The notes: a model not told the origin generated them from the letters alone. DNA of 6,983 nt from CAZQSL01 sp964595945 (GCA_964595945.1 CAZQSL010000154.1:1-6983); one strand, 5' to 3'; counted from the stretch's first letter, positions 1 through 5,324 are shown. Numbers and translations: made by a program.

Positions 1-32
1 GATGTTTGTGCCTACGATAATTTAGGAAAGGG

Positions 33-42
33 AAGGAGGTGA
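33..42 (+). promoter_or_regulatory. Ribosome binding site of flgF
   Basis: AAGGAGGTGA is a 10-nt match to the complement of the usual bacterial 16S rRNA 3' end. The GGAGG core (35-39) sits 7 nt before a TTG codon at 47, which is ideal spacing. It decides the start, because no in-frame ATG occurs until residue 12, which lies inside the conserved rod-protein N-terminal helix. Confidence 0.85.
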
Positions 43-46
43 AGGA

Positions 47-841
47 TTGGACAGGGGTCTATTTGCAGTAACAAGCGGAATGCTCGTGCAGGAAGCCCGC
101 ATGGATTATGTCGCGAACAACCTCGCGAATGTTAATACCGTGGGCTACAAGGCGAATGCCGGAGCGGTTAAGTCGTTCCCGCAGATGCTGGTTCACCGGC
201 TCAACGACACATATCTGAAAGTGTCAGGAGTCGAAGGCAACATGGACCTGCGCCCGATGGTGGGACTCAGCACGATGGGAGCTGTCACGGATGAAATCGC
301 TACAGATTTTTCTGAAGGCGATCTCAGGGTAACCAACGAAAAGTATGATCTCGCGATCGACGGAAACGGTTTTTTCCTCGTCGAAACCCCTTACGGCACG
401 CGCATGACAAGAGCAGGCAACTTCACGCTCAATGCCAATCAGGAACTTGTCACGAAAGACGGCTATCGCGTACTCGGCGAAAAAGGGCCGGTCAAAGTGG
501 ATGGCTCCACATTTGTAGTCGATGACAAGGGTACGGTGTATTCCGGCAACAACGCTGATGAACTGGTGGACAGACTCATGATCGTAAATGTCGATGACTA
601 CAGGACGATCAAAAAAGAGGGAGAAAACCTGTTTTCGGTGCCCGCCCAGCATACACAGCCAACACGTGTGACAGATGGCTATCTGATCAGACAGGGAGCG
701 CTCGAAGGCTCCAACGTCAATGCTGTCAGCCAACTGCGCGACATGATCAGCGTAATGAGAATCTATGAGGCCAACTCGAAGCTCATACAGACTAAAGACT
801 CGCTGCTGAGCAAGGCAGCGACAGAAATCGCCGGCAGATAA
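47..841 (+). CDS. flgF: Flagellar basal-body rod protein FlgF
   Basis: This 264-residue protein is a flagellar rod/hook family member, exported by the flagellar type III apparatus without a cleaved signal peptide and built into the proximal rod in the periplasm. The N-terminal rod domain (about residues 5-35) carries the family signature ANNLANVNTVGYKA at 23-36. The middle domain has the FlgE/F/G-like stretch DLAIDGNGFF (101-110). The C-terminal helix (about 216-260) has QGALEGSNVN followed by VMRIYEANSKLIQT. The length is near that of known FlgF proteins (about 250). Translation starts at TTG with an excellent ribosome binding site, and the ORF ends in tandem TAATAA stops (839-844). FlgF and FlgG are paralogues. 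I call this one FlgF because it precedes the more canonical FlgG and has a shorter, less FlgG-like middle region. A FlhO/FlhP-type rod protein is the alternative name for the same family. Confidence 0.9.
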   Translation: MDRGLFAVTSGMLVQEARMDYVANNLANVNTVGYKANAGAVKSFPQMLVHRLNDTYLKVSGVEGNMDLRPMVGLSTMGAVTDEIATDFSEGDLRVTNEKYDLAIDGNGFFLVETPYGTRMTRAGNFTLNANQELVTKDGYRVLGEKGPVKVDGSTFVVDDKGTVYSGNNADELVDRLMIVNVDDYRTIKKEGENLFSVPAQHTQPTRVTDGYLIRQGALEGSNVNAVSQLRDMISVMRIYEANSKLIQTKDSLLSKAATEIAGR

Positions 842-885
842 TAAATATAAAATAGCCGGAAAATACTACTTGATAGACGATAGAC

Positions 886-908
886 CAGTCTAAAGGGTTA
901 GTAGACTG
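886..908 (+). other. Hairpin downstream of flgF
   Basis: CAGTCTA (886-892) and TAGACTG (902-908) form a perfect 7-bp inverted repeat around a 9-nt loop. The loop can instead form a smaller CTAA/TTAG stem (890-893/898-901). No T run follows, so it is not a standard intrinsic terminator; it may protect the 3' end of flgF mRNA or be part of the leader. CAGTCT recurs at 1076-1081 and could compete for the same partner. Confidence 0.45.
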
Positions 909-987
909 AAACCTTACAGGAGAATCACTCAGCCGGACCGCTACGCGGAAGCTGACCGGCCGCCGAATGACTGACGCGGCCAATCCC

Positions 988-1037
988 GGCAGGATTATGT
1001 TTCGACCGATATGTCGAGACACCACGATAATCCCGCC
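988..1037 (+). other. Extended stem-loop in the flgF-flgG interval
   Basis: GGC-A-GGATTAT (988-998) can pair with ATAATCC-C-GCC (1027-1037), giving 10 bp with one A/C mismatch. It encloses a second hairpin, TCGAC (1002-1006) with GTCGA (1013-1017). The left arm can alternatively pair as AATCC (982-986) with GGATT (992-996). No T tract follows. This is the best-defined secondary structure in the interval. Confidence 0.45.
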
Positions 1038-1044
1038 ACACACT

Positions 1045-1104
1045 CTTTTCTCCTGATAAGACAACCTTTTCGATACAGTCTGCTTCCCTCATACAGGAGG
1101 AAAG
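1045..1104 (+). promoter_or_regulatory. Potential sequestration of the flgG ribosome binding site
   Basis: The flgG ribosome binding site and flanks, AGGAGGAAAG (1095-1104), are complementary over 10 continuous pairs (one G-U) to CTTTTCTCCT (1045-1054), with a 40-nt loop between. A shorter competing hairpin uses CCTC (1087-1090) with GAGG (1097-1100), plus three further pairs across one mismatch. Either fold would hide the site. AGGAGG lies 11 nt before the flgG ATG. Pyrimidine tracts upstream of a ribosome binding site can arise by chance, so function is inferred only. Confidence 0.35.
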
Positions 1105-1111
1105 TACAACC

Positions 1112-1900
1112 ATGATGCGATCGCTTTTCACGGCTGCGAGCGGCATGCTATGCCAGCAGCTCAACACTGACAACATCTCCAACAATCTCGCAAACGTTAA
1201 CACCACGGGATTCAAAAAATCCCGCATCGAATTTCAGGACCTATTCTATCAGACAATCCGCGAAGCCGGCACGCCGATCACTCAGGGCGCATCGATCCCG
1301 GTACCGATCCAGGTCGGTCTCGGGGCACGCCCGGTCGCCGAAACCAAAATGTTCTACAACGGCAACCTCGTAGCCAGCGACAGCGACTACGACATGGCCA
1401 TCGAAGGCGAAGGCTTTTTCCAGGTAAAACTCCCCAACGGCGAAACCGCCTACACACGAGACGGCTCGTTCAAAATCGACAAGGACGGCTCGGTCGTCAC
1501 ATCCAACGGCTACTATCTCGAACCTCCCATCACAGTGCCCGAAGGCATAAAAAGCATCACGATCACCGAAGACGGCAACGTGACAGTCGAATTGCCCGGC
1601 CAGACCGATCCGCAGGAAATTGGCCAGGTCACGCTTGTCAGATTTATCAACCCCGCCGGCCTTATGCGCCTCGGCAACAACCTCTACTCCCAGTCGGCCG
1701 CATCTGGCGCGCCAGTCGAAGGCCAGCCTACCCAGGAAGGCTTCGGCTCCATACAGCAGAATTTCCTCGAACAGTCTAACGTCAAAGTCGTCGAGGAAAT
1801 GGTCAACCTCATCATCGCGCAGCGCGCATACGAAGTCAACTCCAAAGCAATCCAGACATCAGACGACATGCTTGGCACAGCCAACAATCTCAAACGCTGA
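1112..1900 (+). CDS. flgG: Flagellar distal rod protein FlgG
   Basis: This 262-residue protein matches the length of enterobacterial FlgG (260) and forms the distal rod around which the P and L rings assemble. The N-terminal helix and signature are canonical: SLFTAASGML at 4-13 and SNNLANVNTTGFKKSR at 23-38, followed by FQDLFYQTIREAGT typical of FlgG. The middle domain contains DYDMAIEGEGFFQV (92-105). The C-terminus has LEQSNVKVVEEMVNLIIAQRAYEVNSK, the family's terminal coiled-coil helix. There is no cleavable signal peptide; it is exported by the flagellar type III system. The start is ATG 1112 (ATGATG doublet), with AGGAGG 11 nt upstream. ATG 1115 is possible but further from the ribosome binding site. 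The long upstream gap may give flgG its own translational control. Confidence 0.96.
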   Translation: MMRSLFTAASGMLCQQLNTDNISNNLANVNTTGFKKSRIEFQDLFYQTIREAGTPITQGASIPVPIQVGLGARPVAETKMFYNGNLVASDSDYDMAIEGEGFFQVKLPNGETAYTRDGSFKIDKDGSVVTSNGYYLEPPITVPEGIKSITITEDGNVTVELPGQTDPQEIGQVTLVRFINPAGLMRLGNNLYSQSAASGAPVEGQPTQEGFGSIQQNFLEQSNVKVVEEMVNLIIAQRAYEVNSKAIQTSDDMLGTANNLKR

Positions 1901-1909
1901 TGATCTGAC

Positions 1910-1925
1910 AATGAAATAACCCCGG
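1910..1925 (+). repeat. 16-bp direct repeat, copy 1 (after flgG)
   Basis: AATGAAATAACCCCGG occurs exactly here, 9 nt after the flgG stop, and again at 3031-3046 across the flgA stop codon. The two copies bracket the whole flgA gene. The CCCCG at its right end is the left arm of a hairpin (1920-1945). Confidence 0.85.
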
Positions 1926-1945
1926 ACCGGGTACTCCGGACGGGG
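1920..1945 (+). other. GC-rich hairpin downstream of flgG
   Basis: CCCCG (1920-1924) pairs with CGGGG (1941-1945), and inside it CCGG (1927-1930) pairs with CCGG (1936-1939) around a GTACT loop. No T run follows, so it is more likely an mRNA stabiliser or processing signal than a terminator. A related, shorter hairpin follows flgA. Confidence 0.5.
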
Positions 1946-2007
1946 CGGCACCAAATGGCTCTTACCTTATGGGAAGTCCCGCGAAACCCACACGGGCGGT
2001 CACGGGG

Positions 2008-2026
2008 GCTCCGGTGGCTCCGGAGC
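2008..2026 (+). other. Hairpin just upstream of the flgA start
   Basis: GCTCCGG (2008-2014) and CCGGAGC (2020-2026) form a perfect 7-bp stem with a 5-nt loop. Positions 2017-2026 alone are also a 10-bp palindrome. The stem ends 3 nt before the AAGG used as the flgA ribosome binding site, and it would occlude the alternative GGAG at 2022-2025. It may tune flgA translation. Its presence in the 1955-2038 stretch also argues that this stretch is leader and not coding. Confidence 0.45.
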
Positions 2027-2029
2027 GAA

Positions 2030-2033
2030 AAGG
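2030..2033 (+). promoter_or_regulatory. Ribosome binding site of flgA
   Basis: AAGG lies 5 nt before ATG 2039. It is modest, but it fixes the start at the Met that opens a proper signal peptide, and not at the upstream in-frame ATG 1955, which has no purine-rich site in front of it. Confidence 0.55.
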
Positions 2034-2038
2034 CAGGC

Positions 2039-3040
2039 ATGAAACACAGGATTACCGCATCACTCATCGTACTATTCCTCGCAGCTACAGCGGCGGCAGT
2101 CAGCATCGCCGCCGCCGGACTGCCGGAGGCGTACTCGAAGCCTGTCATAACCTTCCGCCAAAACACCGAAGTCGGCGCGGAATATGTCATCCTCGGCCAG
2201 GTCGCCACAGTCGCGGGTGTGAGCGATGAACGTAAAATGCAGGCCGAATCCGCAAAATTCTGCCTCGCGCCGCCTCCGGGAAAATCTCTTACGCTCAATC
2301 AGCGTCAGATCAAGGGGTACCTTTACAACTCAGGTGTCGATCCTGACGAATTCATCGTGAACACCCCTGCGGAAATCGTCATCACAAGGGGCGCGCGCAT
2401 CGTCACGGGCCGCGAAATCATCGACGGCTCCACCGCATATCTGCGCGACAGATTCGCCGCCATCGGCATATCCGATTTGCAGATCGACAGCGAAAGAACG
2501 CCACAGGACATCGTCCTCCCTACTGGCGATGTAAAACTCATTTACGATCTGGACATCAAATCCGATACCGTTTCTGTCCAGAGTCTCAAAGCCAGAGTCA
2601 TGCTCGATGGCGAGCAGGTGCGCATCATCAGCCTTTCGGGCTACATCAGGGCAAGTATGGATGTCGTCACCGCCACCCGCACGCTCGACCCAGGCATCAC
2701 TATCAGCGAGGCTGATGTCACCACCGCCAAACGTGACGTTTCACGAGTAAGGCCGGGTACCTTGCGAACAGTCGACGATGTGATAGGCAAAACTGTCTAT
2801 CGCCGGCTTTCGCAAAATGACGTGATTACGAAATCATCACTGACCAACGTGCCCGACATCACATCGGGCCAGCTCGTCAAAATTGTCGTAAAACGACCCG
2901 GCATCGAAATAGTCTCAAAAGGCAAGGCAATAGAAAAAGGCTATATCGGAGAAATCATAAGGGTCATAAACACGGATACGAAAAAGATCATCAATGCCGT
3001 GGTGACAGATAGCGAATCAGTTGAAATCATAATGAAATAA
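2039..3040 (+). CDS. flgA: Flagellar P-ring assembly chaperone FlgA
   Basis: FlgA is a periplasmic chaperone that helps FlgI polymerise into the P ring. From ATG 2039 the protein has 333 residues. Residues 1-26 form a Sec signal peptide (MKHR, then a hydrophobic stretch rich in Ala/Val/Leu). The N-terminal region (about 34-200) contains EYVILGQVATVAG (48-60), typical of FlgA. A SAF-like domain (about 209-267) includes TRTLDPGITISEADV and VIGKTVYRRLSQNDVI. The C-terminal beta domain (about 276-331) has SGQLVKIVVKRPGIEIVSKGKA and GEIIRVINTDTKKIINA, the hallmark end of the family. It is longer than the Salmonella protein (219), as in many non-proteobacterial FlgA. An in-frame ATG at 1955 would add 28 Arg-rich residues before the signal peptide and is rejected as the start. 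The gene is directly upstream of flgH and flgI, fitting its role. It is flanked by 16-bp direct repeats. Confidence 0.93.
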   Translation: MKHRITASLIVLFLAATAAAVSIAAAGLPEAYSKPVITFRQNTEVGAEYVILGQVATVAGVSDERKMQAESAKFCLAPPPGKSLTLNQRQIKGYLYNSGVDPDEFIVNTPAEIVITRGARIVTGREIIDGSTAYLRDRFAAIGISDLQIDSERTPQDIVLPTGDVKLIYDLDIKSDTVSVQSLKARVMLDGEQVRIISLSGYIRASMDVVTATRTLDPGITISEADVTTAKRDVSRVRPGTLRTVDDVIGKTVYRRLSQNDVITKSSLTNVPDITSGQLVKIVVKRPGIEIVSKGKAIEKGYIGEIIRVINTDTKKIINAVVTDSESVEIIMK

Positions 3041-3046
3041 CCCCGG
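3031..3046 (+). repeat. 16-bp direct repeat, copy 2 (across the flgA stop)
   Basis: AATGAAATAACCCCGG is an exact copy of 1910-1925. Here it encodes the last Met-Lys-stop of FlgA and continues into a hairpin at 3042-3056. Confidence 0.85.
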
Positions 3047-3056
3047 GTGTACCGGG
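3042..3056 (+). other. Hairpin downstream of flgA
   Basis: CCCGG (3042-3046) pairs with CCGGG (3052-3056) around a 5-nt loop, immediately after the flgA stop. No T run follows. It resembles the hairpin after flgG, because both begin in the shared 16-bp repeat. The rest of the 93-nt flgA-flgH gap shows nothing else recognisable apart from the flgH ribosome binding site. Confidence 0.4.
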
Positions 3057-3119
3057 CGCACAACGCATGCACGGATGCAAATCCCGTTCAGCCGGCACAG
3101 CCGCTCTGACAGAACATAC

Positions 3120-3124
3120 AGGGG
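3120..3124 (+). promoter_or_regulatory. Ribosome binding site of flgH
   Basis: AGGGG lies 9 nt before GTG 3134. It abuts ATG 3125 and is only 3 nt from ATG 3128, both too close for normal initiation. The GTG is therefore favoured as the start, and it also gives the classic Met-Lys-Lys signal-peptide opening. Confidence 0.55.
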
Positions 3125-3133
3125 ATGATGACA

Positions 3134-3712
3134 GTGAAAAAAATCAAAAACTTGGCACTCGTGGCGGCAATGTCCCTAATGGCATTGCCAGCGTTCGGAG
3201 CTTCGCTCTGGAACGATGGTTCCGGTAACCTTGTCAACGACCACAAAGCAGCTTTTGTCGGTGACATCATCACAATCAACGTGTCCGACTCGACCACAGC
3301 CACACAAAAGGCGTCCACCACGCTCAAGCAGGAAGAAAAAATGGAAAGCACTGCGGGCACCGGCGTCATCGGACAATTCATCGAAGCCTTCGGCATCGAA
3401 TCGAGCGACGAATACAAAGGTAACGGCAGCACATCGTCAAGCGGTTCGCTCACGACAACCGTCACCGCCGAGGTGGTAGAGGTGATGCCGAATGGCAACC
3501 TTGTCATCGAGGCGAAAAAATCCCAGGTCGTCAACAACGAAACCCAGTACGTGATCCTCAGTGGCACGGTCAGACCCGAAGATATCACGAGAGATAATGT
3601 TGTGGCATCGACAAAAATCGCCAATCTCAACATCAACTACCGCGGTAAGGGCGCGACCGCCTCAAGACAAAAACAGGGAATACTCAACAAGCTCTTCGAC
3701 ATCCTCTTCTGA
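3134..3712 (+). CDS. flgH: Flagellar L-ring protein FlgH
   Basis: FlgH forms the L ring, the bushing of the rod in the outer membrane. The ORF from GTG 3134 gives 192 residues (195 from ATG 3125). Residues 1-23 are a Sec signal peptide (MKKIKNL, hydrophobic core, then ALPAFGA). Conserved FlgH features follow: SLWNDGSGNL at 24-33, GDIITINVSDSTTATQKAST (44-63), VVEVMPNGNLVIEAKKS, then GTVRPEDITRDNVVASTKIANLNINYRGKG and a C-terminal end with QGILNKLFDI. The notable difference from E. coli and Salmonella FlgH is that there is no lipobox and no cysteine anywhere in the protein, so it cannot be a lipoprotein; the likely processing site is a signal peptidase I type A-x-A/A-x-G region near 20-23. It is flanked by flgA and flgI, 31 nt before the latter. 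Confidence 0.95.
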   Translation: MKKIKNLALVAAMSLMALPAFGASLWNDGSGNLVNDHKAAFVGDIITINVSDSTTATQKASTTLKQEEKMESTAGTGVIGQFIEAFGIESSDEYKGNGSTSSSGSLTTTVTAEVVEVMPNGNLVIEAKKSQVVNNETQYVILSGTVRPEDITRDNVVASTKIANLNINYRGKGATASRQKQGILNKLFDILF

Positions 3713-3734
3713 TGCCGCAGGCTTATCCCCCGGT

Positions 3735-3738
3735 GGAG
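3735..3738 (+). promoter_or_regulatory. Ribosome binding site of flgI
   Basis: GGAG (within GGTGGAG, 3732-3738) lies 5 nt before ATG 3744 and only 2 nt before ATG 3741. This favours 3744 and gives an N-terminus of Met-Lys-Lys-Thr. Confidence 0.6.
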
Positions 3739-3743
3739 ACATG

Positions 3744-4835
3744 ATGAAAAAGACAATGATCGCGGTAACGACCGCGCTGATGATTACGATAATCGCAACA
3801 AGCGCCGCAGCGGCAGTACGGCTCAAGGACATCGCCCATTTCGAGGGGGTGCGCTCCAATCAGCTCTTAGGCTATGGACTCGTCGTGGGACTCGCGGGCA
3901 CAGGCGATGGCGTAACCATGACCAAGTCAGCCATGGCCAACATGATGAACCGGCTTGGCCTCACGATGAAGATCGACGAAATCAACACCGACAATCTCGC
4001 CGTCGTACTCGTGACTGCCGACCTGCCGCCATTTGTCAACGAAGGTGATCTGCTCGACGTGACCGTATCGTCGATCGGCGATGCCGAAAGCCTGCAGGGC
4101 GGCGTACTTGTCATGACCCCGCTCAAGGGCGCGGACGGCAATGTCTACGCAGTCGCCCAGGGCCCCGTTTCAGTCGGCGGATTCAGCGCTTCCGGCGGGG
4201 GCGGCAACAAGAAGAAGGGACATCCCACGGTCGCACGCATCCCAAGCGGCGCTTCGGTCGAAAAAATAGTTCCCACCGAATTTATGGCCGGCGGCAAGGT
4301 CAAGCTTATCCTCAACGCGCCTGATTTCACCACCGCGACCGACGCGGTCAAAGCCATCAATTCGAGATTCGGCGAAGGCACGGCGCGAGCCAACGACGCG
4401 TCGATGATCGTCATCACCCCGGCGGACAAATTCCAGAAAGACATAGTACCGTTCATCTCCGATGTCGAAAATATCACGATAGAAAAGCAGGACCTCGTAT
4501 CGAAAATAGTCATCAATGAAAAGACAGGCACGATCGTGATGGGCGGCAACGTGCCGGTATCCCCGGCGGCGATCGCGCATGGTTCGCTTACGGTCACCAT
4601 CAAGCCCGAGAGAGTGATTGCGGGCGGCAGCGGCGGTCTCATCCCCTCGACTCCACAGCAGTTCACGGATACACAGGTGACGACTGAGGAAAAACAGGTC
4701 TCATTTTCGCGCATTACTTCGGAAGATGTCGTCAAGGCGCTCAACGAACTCGGCGTGACGGCCAGCGACATCATAGCGATCCTTCAGGCACTCAAGACCG
4801 CCGGCGCGCTCCAGGCCGAAATCATAACAATGTAA
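3744..4835 (+). CDS. flgI: Flagellar P-ring protein FlgI
   Basis: FlgI polymerises in the periplasm into the P ring around the distal rod, in the peptidoglycan layer. From ATG 3744 it has 363 residues, the usual family length. Residues 1-24 are a Sec signal peptide (MKKT, then a hydrophobic run ending ATSAAAA). Conserved blocks include VRLKDIAHFEGVRSNQLLGYGLVVGLAGTG split across 25-54, LPPFVNEGDLLDVTVSSIGDA (94-114), LQGGVLVMTPLKG (117-129), GGFSASGGGGNKKKGHPTVARIPSGA (145-170) and a C-terminal LGVTASDIIAILQALKTAGAL. The mature protein has no cysteine, unlike the disulfide-bonded E. coli FlgI. A longer in-frame reading from 3561 overlaps flgH and is rejected, since the signal peptide would then be internal. 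The stop is followed directly by nine T residues. Confidence 0.96.
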   Translation: MKKTMIAVTTALMITIIATSAAAAVRLKDIAHFEGVRSNQLLGYGLVVGLAGTGDGVTMTKSAMANMMNRLGLTMKIDEINTDNLAVVLVTADLPPFVNEGDLLDVTVSSIGDAESLQGGVLVMTPLKGADGNVYAVAQGPVSVGGFSASGGGGNKKKGHPTVARIPSGASVEKIVPTEFMAGGKVKLILNAPDFTTATDAVKAINSRFGEGTARANDASMIVITPADKFQKDIVPFISDVENITIEKQDLVSKIVINEKTGTIVMGGNVPVSPAAIAHGSLTVTIKPERVIAGGSGGLIPSTPQQFTDTQVTTEEKQVSFSRITSEDVVKALNELGVTASDIIAILQALKTAGALQAEIITM

Positions 4836-4904
4836 TTTTTTTTTGTACGGCGTGATAAATAACGGCGTATATAGCGTCAAATACTGGTACAGGGAAACGT
4901 ATAC
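4836..4904 (+). other. flgI-flgJ gap with T9 tract and short direct repeat
   Basis: Nine consecutive T (4836-4844) follow the flgI stop. ACGGCGT occurs twice (4847-4853 and 4862-4868), 15 nt apart start to start. The region is AT-rich for this window and has a weak promoter-like TATATA at 4868-4873, but no convincing -35 element. AGGG (4891-4894) is the flgJ ribosome binding site, 10 nt before its ATG. No strong hairpin precedes the T tract, so it is not called a terminator. Confidence 0.45.
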
Positions 4905-5324
4905 ATGATGATATCGGGATTCGATAAACTCGGTGCATTTCAGTCGGTCGAAACGTCCAGAGGCGCGACGGCTGAGCGACAGTTCGAAAGGCTTGCCTCC
5001 GGCACTGCAATGACGACCGAAGAAAAGCAGATCATGAATGCGGCGAAGGAATTCGAATCGTACTTCATCTATATGCTGATGAAGGAAATGCGAAAGACTA
5101 TTCCCAAGACCGGCCTCATGGATGGCGGGCGCGCCGAGGAAGTTTTCACCGACATGCTCGACGAGGAAATGGGTCGCAATATGGCTAAAGAGTCAGTGGG
5201 CGGCATCGGTATCGCAAAGATGATCTATGACCAGTTGTCGCGCACACTGCTCCCGTCGACGGTCAACAGCACTCCCACTGTCGCAGCGATGAACGCCGAA
5301 GATGCGGAGCCGGCGAAAGAATGA
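4905..5324 (+). CDS. flgJ: FlgJ-type rod-binding protein (single domain, no muramidase)
   Basis: This 139-residue protein carries the rod-binding domain found at the N-terminus of proteobacterial FlgJ, which caps or scaffolds rod assembly in the periplasm. The domain is at about 44-112: NAAKEFESYFIYMLMKEMRKT, GLMDGGRAEEVFTDMLDEEM and GGIGIAKMIYDQL are characteristic. Residues 1-40 and 113-139 are low-conservation, flexible-looking tails. The peptidoglycan hydrolase domain of enterobacterial FlgJ (about 313 residues in full) is absent, as in many bacteria, so a separate lytic enzyme must open the wall for the rod. The start is ATG 4905 (ATGATG doublet) with AGGG 10 nt upstream. Its stop overlaps the start of the next gene as ATGA, which implies translational coupling. 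Confidence 0.9.
   Translation: MMISGFDKLGAFQSVETSRGATAERQFERLASGTAMTTEEKQIMNAAKEFESYFIYMLMKEMRKTIPKTGLMDGGRAEEVFTDMLDEEMGRNMAKESVGGIGIAKMIYDQLSRTLLPSTVNSTPTVAAMNAEDAEPAKE

Larger units (their letters stand above)
842..1111 (+). promoter_or_regulatory. Long structured flgF-flgG intergenic region (candidate RNA leader)
   Basis: This 270-nt gap contains no credible coding frame, although flgF and flgG are usually separated by only a few tens of bases. By eye it holds a series of inverted repeats: 886-892/902-908, 932-936/956-960 with an inner 938-941/945-948, 958-963/976-981, 982-986/992-996, and 988-998/1027-1037 with an inner 1002-1006/1013-1017. Several are mutually exclusive: 956-960 overlaps 958-963, and 992-996 can pair with either side. 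The last part (1045-1104) can pair with the flgG ribosome binding site. This arrangement resembles a cis-regulatory leader or attenuator, but no known riboswitch class was recognised and pairing by eye is not proof. No clear sigma-54 or sigma-28 promoter was seen inside it. Confidence 0.4.

Noticed and set aside
12..20. Sigma-28-like -10 element (TACGATAA)
   Set aside because: It matches the consensus only partly, and the -35 region would lie outside the window.
2..25. Possible 3' end of an upstream gene (short frame ending in TAG at 23-25)
   Set aside because: Only a few codons are visible and another frame runs to 42, so neither identity nor frame can be supported.
1620..1919. 99-residue plus-strand frame inside flgG
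   Set aside because: It is a Ser/Arg/Pro-rich shifted reading of the conserved FlgG C-terminus.
1955..2038. In-frame N-terminal extension of FlgA from ATG 1955
   Set aside because: It would place 28 Arg/Trp-rich residues before an obvious signal peptide, has no ribosome binding site, and the stretch contains a strong hairpin; ATG 2039 is better.
3561..3743. In-frame extension of FlgI overlapping flgH
   Set aside because: The extension is low-complexity Ser/Thr/Arg sequence read out of frame from flgH and would bury the signal peptide; GGAG in front of 3744 supports the shorter form.
4145..4774. 209-residue minus-strand open frame within flgI
   Set aside because: It lies wholly opposite conserved flgI codons and shows no recognisable motif or ribosome binding site; codon bias explains its openness. 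The same holds for other minus-strand frames over flgF, flgH, the glycosyltransferase and flgN.
3023..4827. Shared GAAATCATAA near the ends of flgA (3023-3032) and flgI (4818-4827)
   Set aside because: Both copies encode a similar Glu-Ile-Ile ending; 10 bases shared in coding sequence is within chance and codon bias.
4802..4844. Intrinsic terminator after flgI
   Set aside because: The T9 tract is present, but the nearest inverted repeat (4802-4805/4815-4818) has only 4 pairs and ends 17 nt before it; the operon appears to continue.
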